NCBI GenBank assembly: GCA_902801415.1
Contig: CADCIK010000004.1
Span: 84,913 to 148,912 of the forward strand
Direction of reading: 5' to 3'
From: an uncultured Lachnospiraceae bacterium
GTDB taxonomy: Bacteria; Bacillota; Clostridia; Lachnospirales; Lachnospiraceae
DNA length: 64,000 bases
Of this stretch, positions 16,074-25,893 are shown piece after piece. The notes under the pieces were generated by a model that made no database searches, was not told the DNA's origin, and saw nothing but the letters and a program-made list of their open reading frames with translations. Both the position numbers and the translations under genes were made by a program. Every line of letters begins with the position of its first letter. Position 1 is the stretch's first letter.

Positions 16074-17237
16074 TCATCTTCTGGGATTTCTGAGGAAGGA
16101 AGGAATGTCCAGGCTTTCCTGTTTGACACTGCCCTTGACAGCGCCGGAATTGTTCACGCTTCTTGAGCTCTGCGTGCTTCTCTGCTGGGAAGATCCCTGA
16201 TAGCCCTTGTTGTTGAAGGAAGGCATCTGAGAATTGTTCTTGCGTGTATTCTGGTTGTTGAATACATAATTCTTCTCAACTGTGTCCTTGCTTCCGATGC
16301 CGGTCGCGATCACGGTGACATCACAGGAATCGGTGTTGCTGTCGTCATACATAGCACCGAAGATGATGTTGACATCATCGCCTGCCTGATCCTGTACATA
16401 GCTTGCCGCATCCGATGCGTCTGCCAGGGAGATATCGCCGGAGATGTTGATGATAACATCTGTCGCGCCGCTGACTGTGGTCTCAAGAAGAGGGGACTCA
16501 ACTGCCATCTTGACGGCGTCAGTAGCCTTGGTCTCGCCCTTGCCGTATCCGATACCGATATGTGCGACGCCCTTGTCTCTCATAACAGTCTGTACATCCG
16601 CGAAGTCCAGATTGATGATAGACGGAACGTTGATCAGGTCTGTGATTCCCTGTACGGACTGCTGAAGAACTTCATCAGCCTTCTTGAGTGCCTCAGGAAG
16701 TGTGGTTCTGCGGTCCATGATCTCAAGAAGTCTGTCATTGGGGATCACGATCAGTGTATCGACGTTCTCCTTGATGTTCTCAATGCCGACAAGCGCTCTC
16801 TGCATGCGGCTCTTAGCTTCAAAGCTGAAAGGCTTTGTTACAACGCCGACAGTCAGGATGCCCATTTCCTTCGCGATCCTTGCTACGATCGGAGCCGCGC
16901 CGGTGCCGGTACCGCCGCCCATGCCGCAGGTAACGAATACCATATCCGCGCCTTTGATCGCCTGTGCGATCTCATCCGCACTCTCTTCCGCTGCCTTCTG
17001 GCCGATCTCCGGAACTGCGCCTGCTCCAAGGCCCTTAGTCAGCTTCTCGCCGATCTGCAGAAGTCTGGGAGCTCTGCAAAGATTCAGAGCCTGTACATCT
17101 GTATTCACGCCGATGAATTCTACGCCTGTTACATCTACATCTACCATTCGGTTAACAGCGTTGTTGCCTGCGCCGCCAACGCCAACGACTATTATCTTGC
17201 AAGCCGGTTCCGTATCATTTGTCTTGATTTCCAGCAC
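16074..17237 (-). CDS. ftsZ: Cell division GTPase FtsZ
   Basis: Tubulin homologue that polymerises into the division ring at midcell. It has 387 residues from a GTG start: AAGGAGGGG lies six bases before the GTG at 17237, while the longer open frame to 17309 has neither a ribosome site nor family similarity. The nucleotide-binding [14 protein letters not shown] is near residue 18, the tubulin signature GGGTGTG is at 107-113 and the T7-loop NLDFADV near 206. A Ser/Gln/Asn-rich linker ends in the conserved tail [12 protein letters not shown], which recruits partner proteins. It is the last gene of the division cluster and has its own promoter. No ftsA is adjacent. Confidence 0.97.
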   Translation of the reverse strand: MLEIKTNDTEPACKIIVVGVGGAGNNAVNRMVDVDVTGVEFIGVNTDVQALNLCRAPRLLQIGEKLTKGLGAGAVPEIGQKAAEESADEIAQAIKGADMVFVTCGMGGGTGTGAAPIVARIAKEMGILTVGVVTKPFSFEAKSRMQRALVGIENIKENVDTLIVIPNDRLLEIMDRRTTLPEALKKADEVLQQSVQGITDLINVPSIINLDFADVQTVMRDKGVAHIGIGYGKGETKATDAVKMAVESPLLETTVSGATDVIINISGDISLADASDAASYVQDQAGDDVNIIFGAMYDDSNTDSCDVTVIATGIGSKDTVEKNYVFNNQNTRKNNSQMPSFNNKGYQGSSQQRSTQSSRSVNNSGAVKGSVKQESLDIPSFLRNPRR

Positions 17238-17280
17238 GGTTGGCCCCTCCTTATTAGAAAATAAAATATTCACGTAAATA

Positions 17281-17309
17281 ATAATACAATTGAACCCTGA
17301 AATAATCAA
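17281..17309 (-). promoter_or_regulatory. Internal promoter of ftsZ
   Basis: Minus-strand TTGATT (17304-17309) and TATTAT (17281-17286) are 17 bases apart, in the 97-base gap between ftsQ and ftsZ. It would let ftsZ be expressed apart from the mraZ promoter. Confidence 0.6.
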
Positions 17310-17334
17310 TGGATGTTTAAATTTTTTTACGAAA

Positions 17335-18138
17335 TTATTTCAAGATGATATTTTCGTCCGCATCACTGTAATTTGTCATATTGATCGTCCCGCTCCTGCC
17401 CTCCAGGTAAGGCATGATCTGGGCAAGCTTCCCGATCTTGAGCTCAAAGTCACTGCGGCCCAGCTGCACCTTGATATGTTTCAGGTACATAGTGATGCTT
17501 CCGGTCTTGCCGAGTACGATGCAGTCCGCCTTCATCTCATACTTGCCAAGGATCTGCAGCGCCTCCAGGATCAGGTCAAGACCCGCCCGGTTCTCCGCTT
17601 CCATCTTCATGCCCGGCTCCGCGGATGAGACAGAAAGGCCCGTCACGAATGTCGAGCTCTTGACGATCAGAGGGCTGTGTTCCAGAACGATCCCGTCCGA
17701 CGAAAAATACAGATTCCGGCCGCCGTAGGGGATATAGGCCGCAAGGTCCATGTCCCTGACTTCGATCCGGATCGTGTCATAGCTCTCAATGTGCACGCGG
17801 ACGCTTTCCTCAAACGGGATCTTTGGCGCAAAGGGAGTCATGTAGAGCGCCGCCAGAAAGATCGTATTGTGGCGGAGCTGCGTGTCGTCACTGATCACCT
17901 GATCCGCGATCTCCCTGCTCGTGTAAAGCTTGTTGCCGGAGACATGTACTGTTCTGACAGTGCACATAAAATAGGCTGTCGTAACGGCAGCCGCAATCAG
18001 CAGAATCAAAACAGTGATCAGGTTCAGCCTAAGGCTCCCCTCTTCACCGTCTTCAGATTCATCATCTATGTCGATCTCCTCTTCCAGTTCGATCTCATCC
18101 AGTAATTCTTCAGAATCTGTTTTCCGTTTCCGCGCCAT
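17335..18138 (-). CDS. ftsQ: Cell division protein FtsQ/DivIB
   Basis: Single-pass membrane protein that links FtsL to the wall-synthesis part of the divisome. It has 267 residues: an acidic cytoplasmic N-terminus (residues 9-33 rich in Glu and Asp), one transmembrane helix at about 39-59, an extracellular POTRA-like domain from about 61 ([17 protein letters not shown]) and a beta domain to the end. GGAGGAG precedes the ATG. It lies between ftsW and ftsZ. Family members diverge strongly, so the call rests on architecture, the POTRA start and position. Confidence 0.88.
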   Translation of the reverse strand: MARKRKTDSEELLDEIELEEEIDIDDESEDGEEGSLRLNLITVLILLIAAAVTTAYFMCTVRTVHVSGNKLYTSREIADQVISDDTQLRHNTIFLAALYMTPFAPKIPFEESVRVHIESYDTIRIEVRDMDLAAYIPYGGRNLYFSSDGIVLEHSPLIVKSSTFVTGLSVSSAEPGMKMEAENRAGLDLILEALQILGKYEMKADCIVLGKTGSITMYLKHIKVQLGRSDFELKIGKLAQIMPYLEGRSGTINMTNYSDADENIILK

Positions 18139-18189
18139 ACTCCTCCAACAACAATCTTCCCCCCTCAGGAGGCATCATCCCGGCAGGAT

Positions 18190-19383
18190 TCATTCCATAA
18201 GCGCAAGCTCATCCCTGCGCATTCCTCTCGCCACACTCAGAACGATGCCGATCTCACTCAAAAGGAAGAACACGGAGGAGCCTCCGTAACTGATAAACGG
18301 AAGCGTGACACCGGTATTCGGGATCGTATTGGTGACGACTGCAATATTGAGGATGACCTGCACGGCAATATGAGAGATCACTCCCACGACAAGCATTGCT
18401 CCGTAGAAGTCATCCGCGCTGTTCGCGATCATCATAAAACGCCAGATCAGCAGCACAAACATCAGCATAATGCTGATCGCGCCGAACAGGCCCAGTTCTT
18501 CGCATATGATCGAGAAGATCATATCATTCTGCGCTTCCGGGATAAATCCGAGCTTCTGCATACTTTGGCCCAATCCCTTGCCGAATACGCCGCCTGATCC
18601 GATGGCATACAGTGCCTGGATCGTCTGGTAACCCTTGCCGCCCGCATACGCCTGGGGATCCAGCCATGCCAGAATTCTCTCTCCTCGAAAGTCCAGCGAA
18701 TTAGTGTCTGCGGAATTAACAGTATACCAGACAATAAACGCGCCGACAACAAGCACCGTAACTACAATCCCAAGAAATTTGCCGTAATCCGGACATGCGA
18801 CGAACAGCATTCCGAATACGATCGCGACAACAATGATCGCGGAACTCAGATTATCCGTGATCTGCCAGATCATAACCGCGACGATCACAGCCGGGATCAT
18901 AGGGAATATAAAGCCCTTGATCGTTGCAAGGGACCTTCTGCCGAGTTTCTCAATGATCATCGCGCTGAAGATGATAACGCCGATCTTTGCAACTTCGGCC
19001 GGCTGCAGCTGCATAGGAAGACCCGGAATGCGGATCCAGCGCTTCGCGCCATTGACCTCCATACCGAAGGGAATGACAAGAACGATCAGTCCTACCGAGA
19101 CCAGATACGCAAGCACGGATACCCTTTTCCAGAATGTATACGGGATGAAGGACACGCCGGTCATGAGCACAAGCCCGAATAAGGTAAAGACGAGCTGGCG
19201 TTTCAGAAAATACGCGGAATCCCCGTATTCCAGCGCCGCTTCGTAGGAACTGGTGGAATACAGCATGACCAGTCCGAAGGACAAAAGGAAAAGCACAATG
19301 AAAAGAAGACTGTAGTCCATCAGTCCTCTTCTCCTTCCTATCTTATTTCTGATCAAAAGAGCAAAATCCGGCATTTGTATCAA
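18190..19383 (-). CDS. ftsW: SEDS-family peptidoglycan polymerase FtsW
   Basis: Polytopic SEDS glycosyltransferase that polymerises septal peptidoglycan together with the class B PBP encoded upstream. It has 397 residues and about ten membrane helices, with VNGAKRWI, LPMQLQPAEVAKIG and the C-terminal NTGVTLPFISYGGSS signature. The proposed start is TTG at 19383, with AAAGG five bases before it; the ATG three codons later is an alternative. In the division cluster between mraY and ftsQ this is FtsW rather than RodA. Confidence 0.93.
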   Translation of the reverse strand: MIQMPDFALLIRNKIGRRRGLMDYSLLFIVLFLLSFGLVMLYSTSSYEAALEYGDSAYFLKRQLVFTLFGLVLMTGVSFIPYTFWKRVSVLAYLVSVGLIVLVIPFGMEVNGAKRWIRIPGLPMQLQPAEVAKIGVIIFSAMIIEKLGRRSLATIKGFIFPMIPAVIVAVMIWQITDNLSSAIIVVAIVFGMLFVACPDYGKFLGIVVTVLVVGAFIVWYTVNSADTNSLDFRGERILAWLDPQAYAGGKGYQTIQALYAIGSGGVFGKGLGQSMQKLGFIPEAQNDMIFSIICEELGLFGAISIMLMFVLLIWRFMMIANSADDFYGAMLVVGVISHIAVQVILNIAVVTNTIPNTGVTLPFISYGGSSVFFLLSEIGIVLSVARGMRRDELALME

Positions 19384-19420
19384 CTAAACCTTTCCCAAAA
19401 TCGCAATGTACATGAGATGA

Positions 19421-20398
19421 TCAGGCCCAGAGACCCAGCAGCGCAAATGCGCTGAGGACCGCTGTCGTCACAGTAAAGACAGCGACGACTCTGACTTCCG
19501 ACCATCCGCCGAGTTCAAAATGGTGGTGGATGGGCGCCATCCTGAATATTCTTTTTCCGTGCGTCATCTTAAAGTAGCCCACCTGCATGATCACGGAGAC
19601 CACTTCGATAAAATAGATAAAGCCAACGATCGGAATGAAAAGCGGCAGCTGTAGAAGGTAAGCCATCGCTGTAACAAATCCGCCGAGCGCCAGAGATCCT
19701 GTATCTCCCATGAATACTTTGGCAGGATATGCGTTGTAGAGCAAAAAGCCCAGCAGTGCGCCGATCATAGCTCCGCCTGCTGCGGCCGCGCCGGATCCGG
19801 AGAAAGCAGCCGCGATCGTAAAGAACAATGCGGAAGCCACAGTCACGCAGCTCGCAAGTCCGTCCACGCCGTCTGTGAAGTTCGTGCCGTTCACCGTTGC
19901 AACTGCAATAAAGAGCAGCGCGGGAATATTGAGAATGCCCAAATCCAGATACTTTCCGGGCAGGAACGGGATCTTCATGGCGAGCGGGATCGCGTTGATC
20001 CTGGTCACATATAGGGCGAACAGCAGAGCGATCACGATCTGCAGCGCCATCTTCTGCTTTACGCTCAGGCCGTCCGATTTCTTCTTGACAACCTTCAGGT
20101 AATCGTCGATAAAGCCGACAAGACCGAATCCCACAGTGAGGATCAGCACAGGGATCACCTCCGGGCACCTTCCCGCCATGATCAGGCTTCCGACAGCAAG
20201 GCCCAGCATGATCATCAGGCCTCCCATATTCGGGGTGCCGGTCTTTCCGAGGTGGCTCTGCGGCCCGTCATCCCTCTCTGTCTGGCCCGCTTTTACCCGG
20301 CGCAAAAACGGGATCAGAAATCTGCCCGAGACCGCGCTCACAATAAAGGCCGTCATAAGAGGCGCTATGATCGTAACAAAAACAGTTCCATTTCGCAT
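19421..20398 (-). CDS. mraY: Phospho-N-acetylmuramoyl-pentapeptide transferase MraY
   Basis: Integral membrane enzyme that makes lipid I from UDP-MurNAc-pentapeptide and undecaprenyl phosphate. It has 325 residues and ten predicted helices. Typical motifs are KAGQTERDDGPQSHLGKTGTP near the start, the aspartate-rich GFIDDYLKVVKKKSDGLS, NFTDGVDGLA, MGDTGSLALGG, and APIHHHFEL near the C-terminus. The ATG at 20398 is preferred to a TTG four codons earlier because AAAGGA is too close to the TTG. It lies 27 bases downstream of the PBP gene. Confidence 0.96.
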   Translation of the reverse strand: MRNGTVFVTIIAPLMTAFIVSAVSGRFLIPFLRRVKAGQTERDDGPQSHLGKTGTPNMGGLMIMLGLAVGSLIMAGRCPEVIPVLILTVGFGLVGFIDDYLKVVKKKSDGLSVKQKMALQIVIALLFALYVTRINAIPLAMKIPFLPGKYLDLGILNIPALLFIAVATVNGTNFTDGVDGLASCVTVASALFFTIAAAFSGSGAAAAGGAMIGALLGFLLYNAYPAKVFMGDTGSLALGGFVTAMAYLLQLPLFIPIVGFIYFIEVVSVIMQVGYFKMTHGKRIFRMAPIHHHFELGGWSEVRVVAVFTVTTAVLSAFALLGLWA

Positions 20399-20425
20399 AA
20401 CTTGGATCAATCCTTTCTGACGCTG

Positions 20426-22477
20426 TTAATACATATCCTCGTCATCATCCGCCCAGTCCCATTTATCCGGAGATTCGTCTCCTGTGTAGGTGACTTCAAG
20501 TCCCTTTTTATCGAGCCTCTCTCTCTCCTTATCAGTAACCGGTTCTGTCATATAAATTCCCATGTAAGGAAGCACTTCTTCCATGACATTTTTGAAGATC
20601 GCGGTCGCGTACATGGGGTTGTCCTGCTCCTCGATGTTGGCGCGGTCAACGACCGCATAGCATACGATCTGAGGATCCTCTGCAGGCGCGTATCCGATAA
20701 AGGAAACCACATATTCGTCGTTGCCGCGGGGTAGTGTCTCCGCCGTTCCGGTCTTGCCGCCGATCCGGTAGCCGGCAGGCCTCGCTGTGATACCGGTTCC
20801 GTTATGTCCCTCAACGACCATGACCGTGTAGTCGCGGATATGCGCGCTCGTACTCTCCGAGACGGTCTTCTTGAGCACCCTTGGCTCGATCGTCTTAAGA
20901 GTCATACCCGAAGGGCTGGTAATCTTCTTAACTACATGAGGCTCATAATAGTTTCCGCCGTTGATCAGTGAACAAAACCCGGCAGCCATCTGGATCATGG
21001 TGGCGTCAAAGTTCTGCCCGAACGAGTTGGTAGCCAGCATGGAGTTGGTCATCGTGGCATCCGAGACAAACTGGTCGGTCCTTGCCTCGTCCGCCAGGTC
21101 TATGCCGGTCTTGAGGCCGAAGTTGTAGACATTCTGGAACTTTGTGAAATTCTCTTTGCCGATCTTCTCGACCATTTCCATCAGCGCGACGTTGCAGGAG
21201 TACTCAACTGCTTCTCCCGTTGTCAGCCATCCGTCGCCCTCTCTGGTGTGGCACTGGATCTTAAAGCCGTCGATCATCTTGTATCCGCCGCAGTAGTACT
21301 CGTCACTGTCGCTCACGGTCCCTGTGTCAAGACCCATCGCGACTGTGAACGGCTTGGCTGTCGATCCCGGCTCATAATAGTCGCTGATGCAGAAATTTCT
21401 CCACAGCGCGTTCAGGTAACGGGGTTTATCCTCCTCTGTCATTGTCAGAAGATCTGTATAAGTCAGGTAACCGTCCTGTGGCTCGTCGTTCTGGTCGAGT
21501 TTGGGCATGCCCCACAGCGCTGCCAGGTCCGAGGGATGATTGAGGTCAAAAAACGGCGTGCCTGCCATTGCCAGCACTTCACCGCTGTTGCAGTCCATCA
21601 CGATACAGGCTGCGTTGTTGGCGCCGAGTCCTTCCCTGTACTGGTTCTGAAATGCAGCGTTAAACTGATTCAGGGACTTCTGGACAATGCTCTGTATATT
21701 GGCGTCGAGCGTAAGGACAAGATTATTGCCGTCCTTGGCTTCGATCATCGTCTGTTCCATATTGAGGCCTTCGTCGAGATATCCGTACTTTCTTCCGACG
21801 ACGCCGTTGAGCGTATCATTGTAGTATTCTTCAAGGCCGCCCGTTCCGACGTTTCCCGAGCCTGAGAATCCCAGAACGTCGCATGCCAGGTCTCCATGCG
21901 GGTAAAAGCGCTGGTATCCGCTCTCGAACCAGATCCCCTTGATATTATCATAGACCCTCTGGGCTGCGGGGACCTTGTCTTCCTTCTCTTTGGCGATCCC
22001 TGCCGCCACTTTTTCCAGGTACGCTTTGCGGTCCTGGTAGGAGAGATTCTTCAGCGCGATATAATACTGCGATGAGGCGTGATTGGTGATGTATTCCTTG
22101 ATGCGGTTTCTATTGACGCCGAGGCTCTCAAGCGCGTCGAGCGTGGGCTCCAGATAAACATCCTTCTGGAGGATCTGCTTGGAATCTACAATGACGTTAT
22201 AGACCAGCTGGCTGTCCGCGAGCACTGTACCCTTACAGTCCAGGATCCTGCCCCTCTTAAAGGGGATCGTCTGGTTCTCATAGGCCTGCTGCGACAGCAC
22301 CTGCATGGAATATGTCTGCCCGTTATCCCGGTTAATGAGGAAAAGCCGTACTCCTAATCCAACAAAAGCCAGCAGTACTATTGCAAATAGTACCACCAGC
22401 TTATTCTGCATGCTAATAGTGAACCGCTTTAATCCTCCACGGGTATTCTTTCCGTTAACTACCCTTTGTCTGCTCAC
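20426..22477 (-). CDS. Class B penicillin-binding protein (FtsI/SpoVD type)
   Basis: Septal transpeptidase that cross-links peptidoglycan made by FtsW. It has 683 residues with a GTG start (AAGGA six bases upstream), one transmembrane anchor at about 25-46, a PBP dimer domain, and a transpeptidase domain whose active site is STAK at 372-375 (nucleophile Ser372), SCN at 427-429 and KTG near 578. It ends in an acidic tail rather than PASTA domains, unlike SpoVD. Its place in the mraZ cluster between ftsL and mraY makes it the division PBP. Confidence 0.93.
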   Translation of the reverse strand: MSRQRVVNGKNTRGGLKRFTISMQNKLVVLFAIVLLAFVGLGVRLFLINRDNGQTYSMQVLSQQAYENQTIPFKRGRILDCKGTVLADSQLVYNVIVDSKQILQKDVYLEPTLDALESLGVNRNRIKEYITNHASSQYYIALKNLSYQDRKAYLEKVAAGIAKEKEDKVPAAQRVYDNIKGIWFESGYQRFYPHGDLACDVLGFSGSGNVGTGGLEEYYNDTLNGVVGRKYGYLDEGLNMEQTMIEAKDGNNLVLTLDANIQSIVQKSLNQFNAAFQNQYREGLGANNAACIVMDCNSGEVLAMAGTPFFDLNHPSDLAALWGMPKLDQNDEPQDGYLTYTDLLTMTEEDKPRYLNALWRNFCISDYYEPGSTAKPFTVAMGLDTGTVSDSDEYYCGGYKMIDGFKIQCHTREGDGWLTTGEAVEYSCNVALMEMVEKIGKENFTKFQNVYNFGLKTGIDLADEARTDQFVSDATMTNSMLATNSFGQNFDATMIQMAAGFCSLINGGNYYEPHVVKKITSPSGMTLKTIEPRVLKKTVSESTSAHIRDYTVMVVEGHNGTGITARPAGYRIGGKTGTAETLPRGNDEYVVSFIGYAPAEDPQIVCYAVVDRANIEEQDNPMYATAIFKNVMEEVLPYMGIYMTEPVTDKERERLDKKGLEVTYTGDESPDKWDWADDDEDMY

Positions 22478-22528
22478 TTTATATCCTTACTTCACTAAAA
22501 CCTGATTATCTGCGGTGTACCACCTGCT

Positions 22529-23053
22529 TCAGTGGTCAAGATCGGCGATCTGATGGACGGAATCGCCTTTAGACTCAGAGTATACCACAATCTGGTCCTG
22601 ATCCGCATACTTCATTCCAAATTCATTGACCGCAATATTCCGGATCTCTTCGAGATCCACATTTCCGGTGATCTCGTTGTAAACTTCGTTATTCGAAGAT
22701 TTCAGTTCTGTAAGCTGGGACTCCAGCGAAGAGATCTTCTTGTTGGTACCCGAAATGTCCGCCTTCAGTTTGATATAACCGATCAGGCTGAATGTCATGG
22801 CCGCCACCAGGCACGCCATAAACAGTGTATAGCGGAAGTTCATCTGCACGACATGCTCCCGGCTTCTTCTGGCCGCAAGGCGCAGATCCTGGGTGCTTCT
22901 GTGTACCTCTTCCTGAGACCTTTCTTTCCAGAAATCATCCGGCGCGGCGGCCCCGTTTACATACTGCTGCTTCGCCCCGGAAAAAGACTCACTGTATATA
23001 ACATTGCCGCGGCCGTTTCGGTTTTTTCTCGAACTCCTTGTCGCCTTGATCAT
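22529..23053 (-). CDS. ftsL: FtsL-like septum formation protein
   Basis: Small bitopic divisome protein expected to pair with FtsQ and a DivIC partner. It has 174 residues: a basic cytoplasmic N-terminus of about 70, one helix at 74-95, and an extracellular coiled coil at about 97-128 (KKISSLESQLTELKSSNNEV) ending in the EEIRNIAVNEFGM segment typical of FtsL/DivIC. A strong AAGGAGG precedes the ATG. Sequence identity in this family is low; the position between rsmH and the PBP supports FtsL. Confidence 0.82.
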   Translation of the reverse strand: MIKATRSSRKNRNGRGNVIYSESFSGAKQQYVNGAAAPDDFWKERSQEEVHRSTQDLRLAARRSREHVVQMNFRYTLFMACLVAAMTFSLIGYIKLKADISGTNKKISSLESQLTELKSSNNEVYNEITGNVDLEEIRNIAVNEFGMKYADQDQIVVYSESKGDSVHQIADLDH

Positions 23054-23156
23054 TGCCTGTGTCTACCTCCTTAAGGATCCCGGGTATTCAGGTCCCGGAT
23101 ACGCAGATCCCTGTTGTTTTTCCGTACTGTTTTTCAGATATGGTCTTCGGGACGGA

Positions 23157-24092
23157 TCACCCTTTCTCGAAAACCCTGAGTTTGGCGCTCGCCGAGCGCC
23201 GGTTTACTTCCAGTTCGCGGGCTGTCGGCGCGATCGCCTTGCGGGTGATCACTCTGCCCTTGGACTTTTTGCCGCACACACATACCGGAAATTCCGGCGG
23301 ACATGTGCACGGATTCTCATTTCTCTTAAACGCGTTCTTTACGATCCGGTCTTCCAGCGAGTGGAATGTGATCACACACAGCCTGCCGCCCGGTGTCAAA
23401 AGATCGATCATCTCATCAAGGGAGTCCCGCAGGACGTCCAGTTCCCTGTTGCAGGCGATGCGGATCGCCTGGAAAGTCCTCTTGTCGGGGTTGCCGCCCT
23501 TCTCCCGCATTCTGGCCGGGATCGAAGCACGGACGATCGCACTGAGTTCGCCGGTCGTCTCCAGCGGCTTTTTGCTCCGCGCCTTCACAATGTTGGACGC
23601 GATCCTGGCCGCGCACCGCTCCTCGCCGTACTCCCTGAGGATCCTCGTCAGTTCCTCTTCCGGGTACGTGTTGACGATCTCTTTCGCGCTCAGTGAACTG
23701 CTGCGGTCCATTCTCATATCCAGAGGTGCGTCCGTCCTGTAGGTAAACCCTCTCTCCGGGTTGTCCAGCTGATAGGAGGAAACTCCCAGATCCAGCAGAA
23801 TGCCGTCCACCTTCCCGATCCCGAGATCGCGCAGCACCTCGCCGATATGTTCATAGTTGTCGTGTACAATGGTGACCGCGCCGCCGAATTCGGAAAGCCG
23901 TTCGCTCGCCGCCGCGATCGCGTCAGTATCCTGATCGATGCCAATCAGCCTGCCGCCGGCTGTAAGTCTCTCCAGAATGTGATAGGAGTGACCGCCGCCG
24001 CCCAGTGTTCCGTCTACATATATTCCGTCCGGCCTGATCGCCAGATTATCCAGCACCTCCTCAAGGAGCACTGAAGTGTGTTCAAATTTCAA
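23157..24092 (-). CDS. rsmH: 16S rRNA (cytosine-1402-N4)-methyltransferase RsmH
   Basis: SAM-dependent methyltransferase for C1402 of 16S rRNA, also called MraW. It has 311 residues. The SAM motif [11 protein letters not shown] is at 26-36, the [10 protein letters not shown] loop near 110, and the C-terminal [17 protein letters not shown] and [13 protein letters not shown] segments are diagnostic. The start overlaps the end of mraZ by 11 bases, implying coupled translation. Confidence 0.96.
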   Translation of the reverse strand: MKFEHTSVLLEEVLDNLAIRPDGIYVDGTLGGGGHSYHILERLTAGGRLIGIDQDTDAIAAASERLSEFGGAVTIVHDNYEHIGEVLRDLGIGKVDGILLDLGVSSYQLDNPERGFTYRTDAPLDMRMDRSSSLSAKEIVNTYPEEELTRILREYGEERCAARIASNIVKARSKKPLETTGELSAIVRASIPARMREKGGNPDKRTFQAIRIACNRELDVLRDSLDEMIDLLTPGGRLCVITFHSLEDRIVKNAFKRNENPCTCPPEFPVCVCGKKSKGRVITRKAIAPTARELEVNRRSASAKLRVFEKG

Positions 24093-24513
24093 ATCCGTTC
24101 CCCAGCATCTCTTCTGCTATTTCGTTGATCTCATCACTAGACATATTTTCTTCCCAGGCTTCCCTGCTCCAGACCTCGATCCTGGATCCGACTCCGACAA
24201 GGATCACATCTTTCACGATCCCCGCCGCTTCTCTGAGGTTGCCCGGAATAAGAACACGGCCCTGCTTATCAGGTTCCACTTCATTGGCACCGGATAAAAA
24301 GAAGCGCACAAGCTGCCGCTGCTTCTTGACATTGTAGGGAATGCTGTTGAGGCGGGATACGAACTTCTCCCAGTCCTCCATGGCATAAATGCACAGACAC
24401 TGATCGAGGCTTCGCGTGATCACGAACCTCTCTCCCAGCGACTCTCTGAACTTGGACGGTATGATCAGTCTTCCCTTGGGATCCAGAGAATGACCATATT
24501 CTCCCATGAACAT
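24082..24513 (-). CDS. mraZ: Transcriptional regulator MraZ
   Basis: DNA-binding repressor of its own division and cell wall cluster, forming rings of AbrB-like folds. It has 143 residues, the family length, with two tandem SpoVT/AbrB-like halves (each with a DPKGRL or DKQGRV turn). The ATG at 24513 gives the family start [21 protein letters not shown] is nine bases upstream. A promoter and four phased GTG boxes lie directly upstream, matching autoregulation known for MraZ. Confidence 0.95.
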   Translation of the reverse strand: MFMGEYGHSLDPKGRLIIPSKFRESLGERFVITRSLDQCLCIYAMEDWEKFVSRLNSIPYNVKKQRQLVRFFLSGANEVEPDKQGRVLIPGNLREAAGIVKDVILVGVGSRIEVWSREAWEENMSSDEINEIAEEMLGNGFEI

Positions 24514-24516
24514 GTT

Positions 24517-24552
24517 GCACTTCCCTCCACTTTGCACCACTTTTCTTCACAA
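24517..24552 (-). promoter_or_regulatory. MraZ operator: four GTG boxes at 10-bp spacing
   Basis: Read on the minus strand, TTGTGA, AAGTGG, AAGTGG and AAGTGC occur with the GTG cores exactly 10 bases apart (24548-24550, 24538-24540, 24528-24530, 24518-24520). This matches the AAAGTGG/TGGGN-type repeats known to bind MraZ in mycoplasma and E. coli. The boxes run from the -10 to the mraZ ribosome site. Confidence 0.72.
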
Positions 24553-24580
24553 TCATACCAATTGGAGGGGTGTTTTTCAA
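24552..24580 (-). promoter_or_regulatory. Promoter of the mraZ division cluster
   Basis: Minus-strand TTGAAA (24575-24580) and TATGAT (24552-24557) are exactly 17 bases apart, with the MraZ boxes beginning at the -10. Confidence 0.75.
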
Positions 24581-24659
24581 TAGTACCGGAAGAAAAATGC
24601 GTACACAAAACAGAGGGTGCCTCAAAGCCCCATGTCAAAAAAGCTGTTTCCCTTTTTTT

Positions 24660-25532
24660 TTAAGCTGTTTTCTTCCGGATCGCTGTGCGTATGCATAGGA
24701 TGGCTATGATCGACACCACCGCCATCACGATGCCGAGCATCATGGAGACCGGAATCGTTGTCCCTGTAATATAGAGCTGGTCTGTACGGATCGATTCGAT
24801 CAGAGCCCTTCCGATGCCATAGCCGGCAAAATACAGAAGAGCGATCTCTCCGTCAAACTTCTTATGCTTTAAATAGATGAGAAGAAGGATCAGGAGCATC
24901 AGGTTCCACATTCCCTCATACAAAAATGTGGGATGGACCTGAATATAGTTGGTTCCTTCCGTCATATGGGCCGCGATCGACGCGGATATATCGCGCTCTC
25001 TCACCATCGCGACGGGGATCCGCATTGCGAAGAGACTGTCCGTGTACTCTCCAAACACCTCGCGGTTAAAAAAGTTGCCCCATCGGCCGAGGATCTGCCC
25101 CACCAGGAGCCCATAGATCACCGTGTCCAAAAGGAGAGGAAAACTCTTGCCCTTGCGCCTGCAGTAGACAAACAGAGTGATCACGCCGGCAATGATCCCG
25201 CCGTAGATCGCAAGTCCGCCGCCCCGCAGATTGAAGATCTGCATGGGATTGTCCTTATAAAAATCCCACATAAAGATCACATAATAGATCCTGGCGCCGA
25301 TGATCGAGAAGATAATAAGGCTCGCTGCCAGATCCCAGATGGTATCCGGATCCTGGCCTGTCCGGCCGGCGATCTTTGACGAGAGCGTAAGCCCCAGGAT
25401 CATGCCGATCGCGATGACGACCCCGTACAGTGCAATGCCGAAACTGCCGATCATGATGGTCTTGGGGACATTCGCAAGGTAAATCCCAAGATTCGGGAAC
25501 GCTATATCCATCTCACCCATCATTTCTGCCAT
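24660..25532 (-). CDS. lgt: Prolipoprotein diacylglyceryl transferase
   Basis: Membrane enzyme that attaches diacylglycerol to the lipobox cysteine of prolipoproteins; the solute-binding lipoprotein at 54.7 kb would be a client. It has 290 residues and about seven helices, with the ARIYYV region, GGGLAIYGG, and the Lgt signature GRWGNFFNREVFG near residue 150. Start: the ATG at 25532 follows AGGAGA; a GTG seven codons upstream is less likely, and later in-frame ATGs remain possible. It ends just upstream of the mraZ promoter. Confidence 0.94.
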   Translation of the reverse strand: MAEMMGEMDIAFPNLGIYLANVPKTIMIGSFGIALYGVVIAIGMILGLTLSSKIAGRTGQDPDTIWDLAASLIIFSIIGARIYYVIFMWDFYKDNPMQIFNLRGGGLAIYGGIIAGVITLFVYCRRKGKSFPLLLDTVIYGLLVGQILGRWGNFFNREVFGEYTDSLFAMRIPVAMVRERDISASIAAHMTEGTNYIQVHPTFLYEGMWNLMLLILLLIYLKHKKFDGEIALLYFAGYGIGRALIESIRTDQLYITGTTIPVSMMLGIVMAVVSIIAILCIRTAIRKKTA

Positions 25533-25766
25533 ATTTTCGCCTGATCTCCTCACGTTTTTATATCCTTGTAATATGATAGCACAACATTACCCCGTCAGCG
25601 GATTTTTCTATTCTAAAATTTTGCTAAATTTTTATCTGAATCAGGAGGAAATTTCTAACTCCCGCCATTCGTATTCATCATTGACAAAACACAATTTATA
25701 GCCTTTGCGTTATCAGACTGCCCAAATCTGGGATGTTTGGGCCCATATATACAGCAGAGGCGCATT

Positions 25767-25801
25767 TTTCCGACATTTTTCGCAGATTTCCGACATTTTT
25801 C
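25767..25801. repeat. 15-base direct repeat with 20-base period
   Basis: TTTCCGACATTTTTC occurs at 25767-25781 and again at 25787-25801, with a partial third copy (GCATTTTTC) just before. A spacing of about two helical turns would put two bound proteins on one face of the DNA. Confidence 0.6.
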
Positions 25802-25868
25802 CGTCGTCACCGCAAAGATACTGTCCGCCTGCAGGCACGAGATGCGCCTCAAGGCTTATCGCACAAAA

Positions 25869-25893
25869 AAAAGAAGGGCCACGCCCTTCTTTT
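25869..25893 (-). terminator. Terminator of ychF
   Basis: Minus-strand AAAAGAAGGGC and its complement surround GTG and are followed by a T run, about 30 bases past the ychF stop. Confidence 0.88.

Noticed and set aside
25655-25852. 65-codon minus-strand frame between lgt and ychF
   Set aside because: No ribosome site is present, it spans the direct repeat, and it has no recognisable motif.
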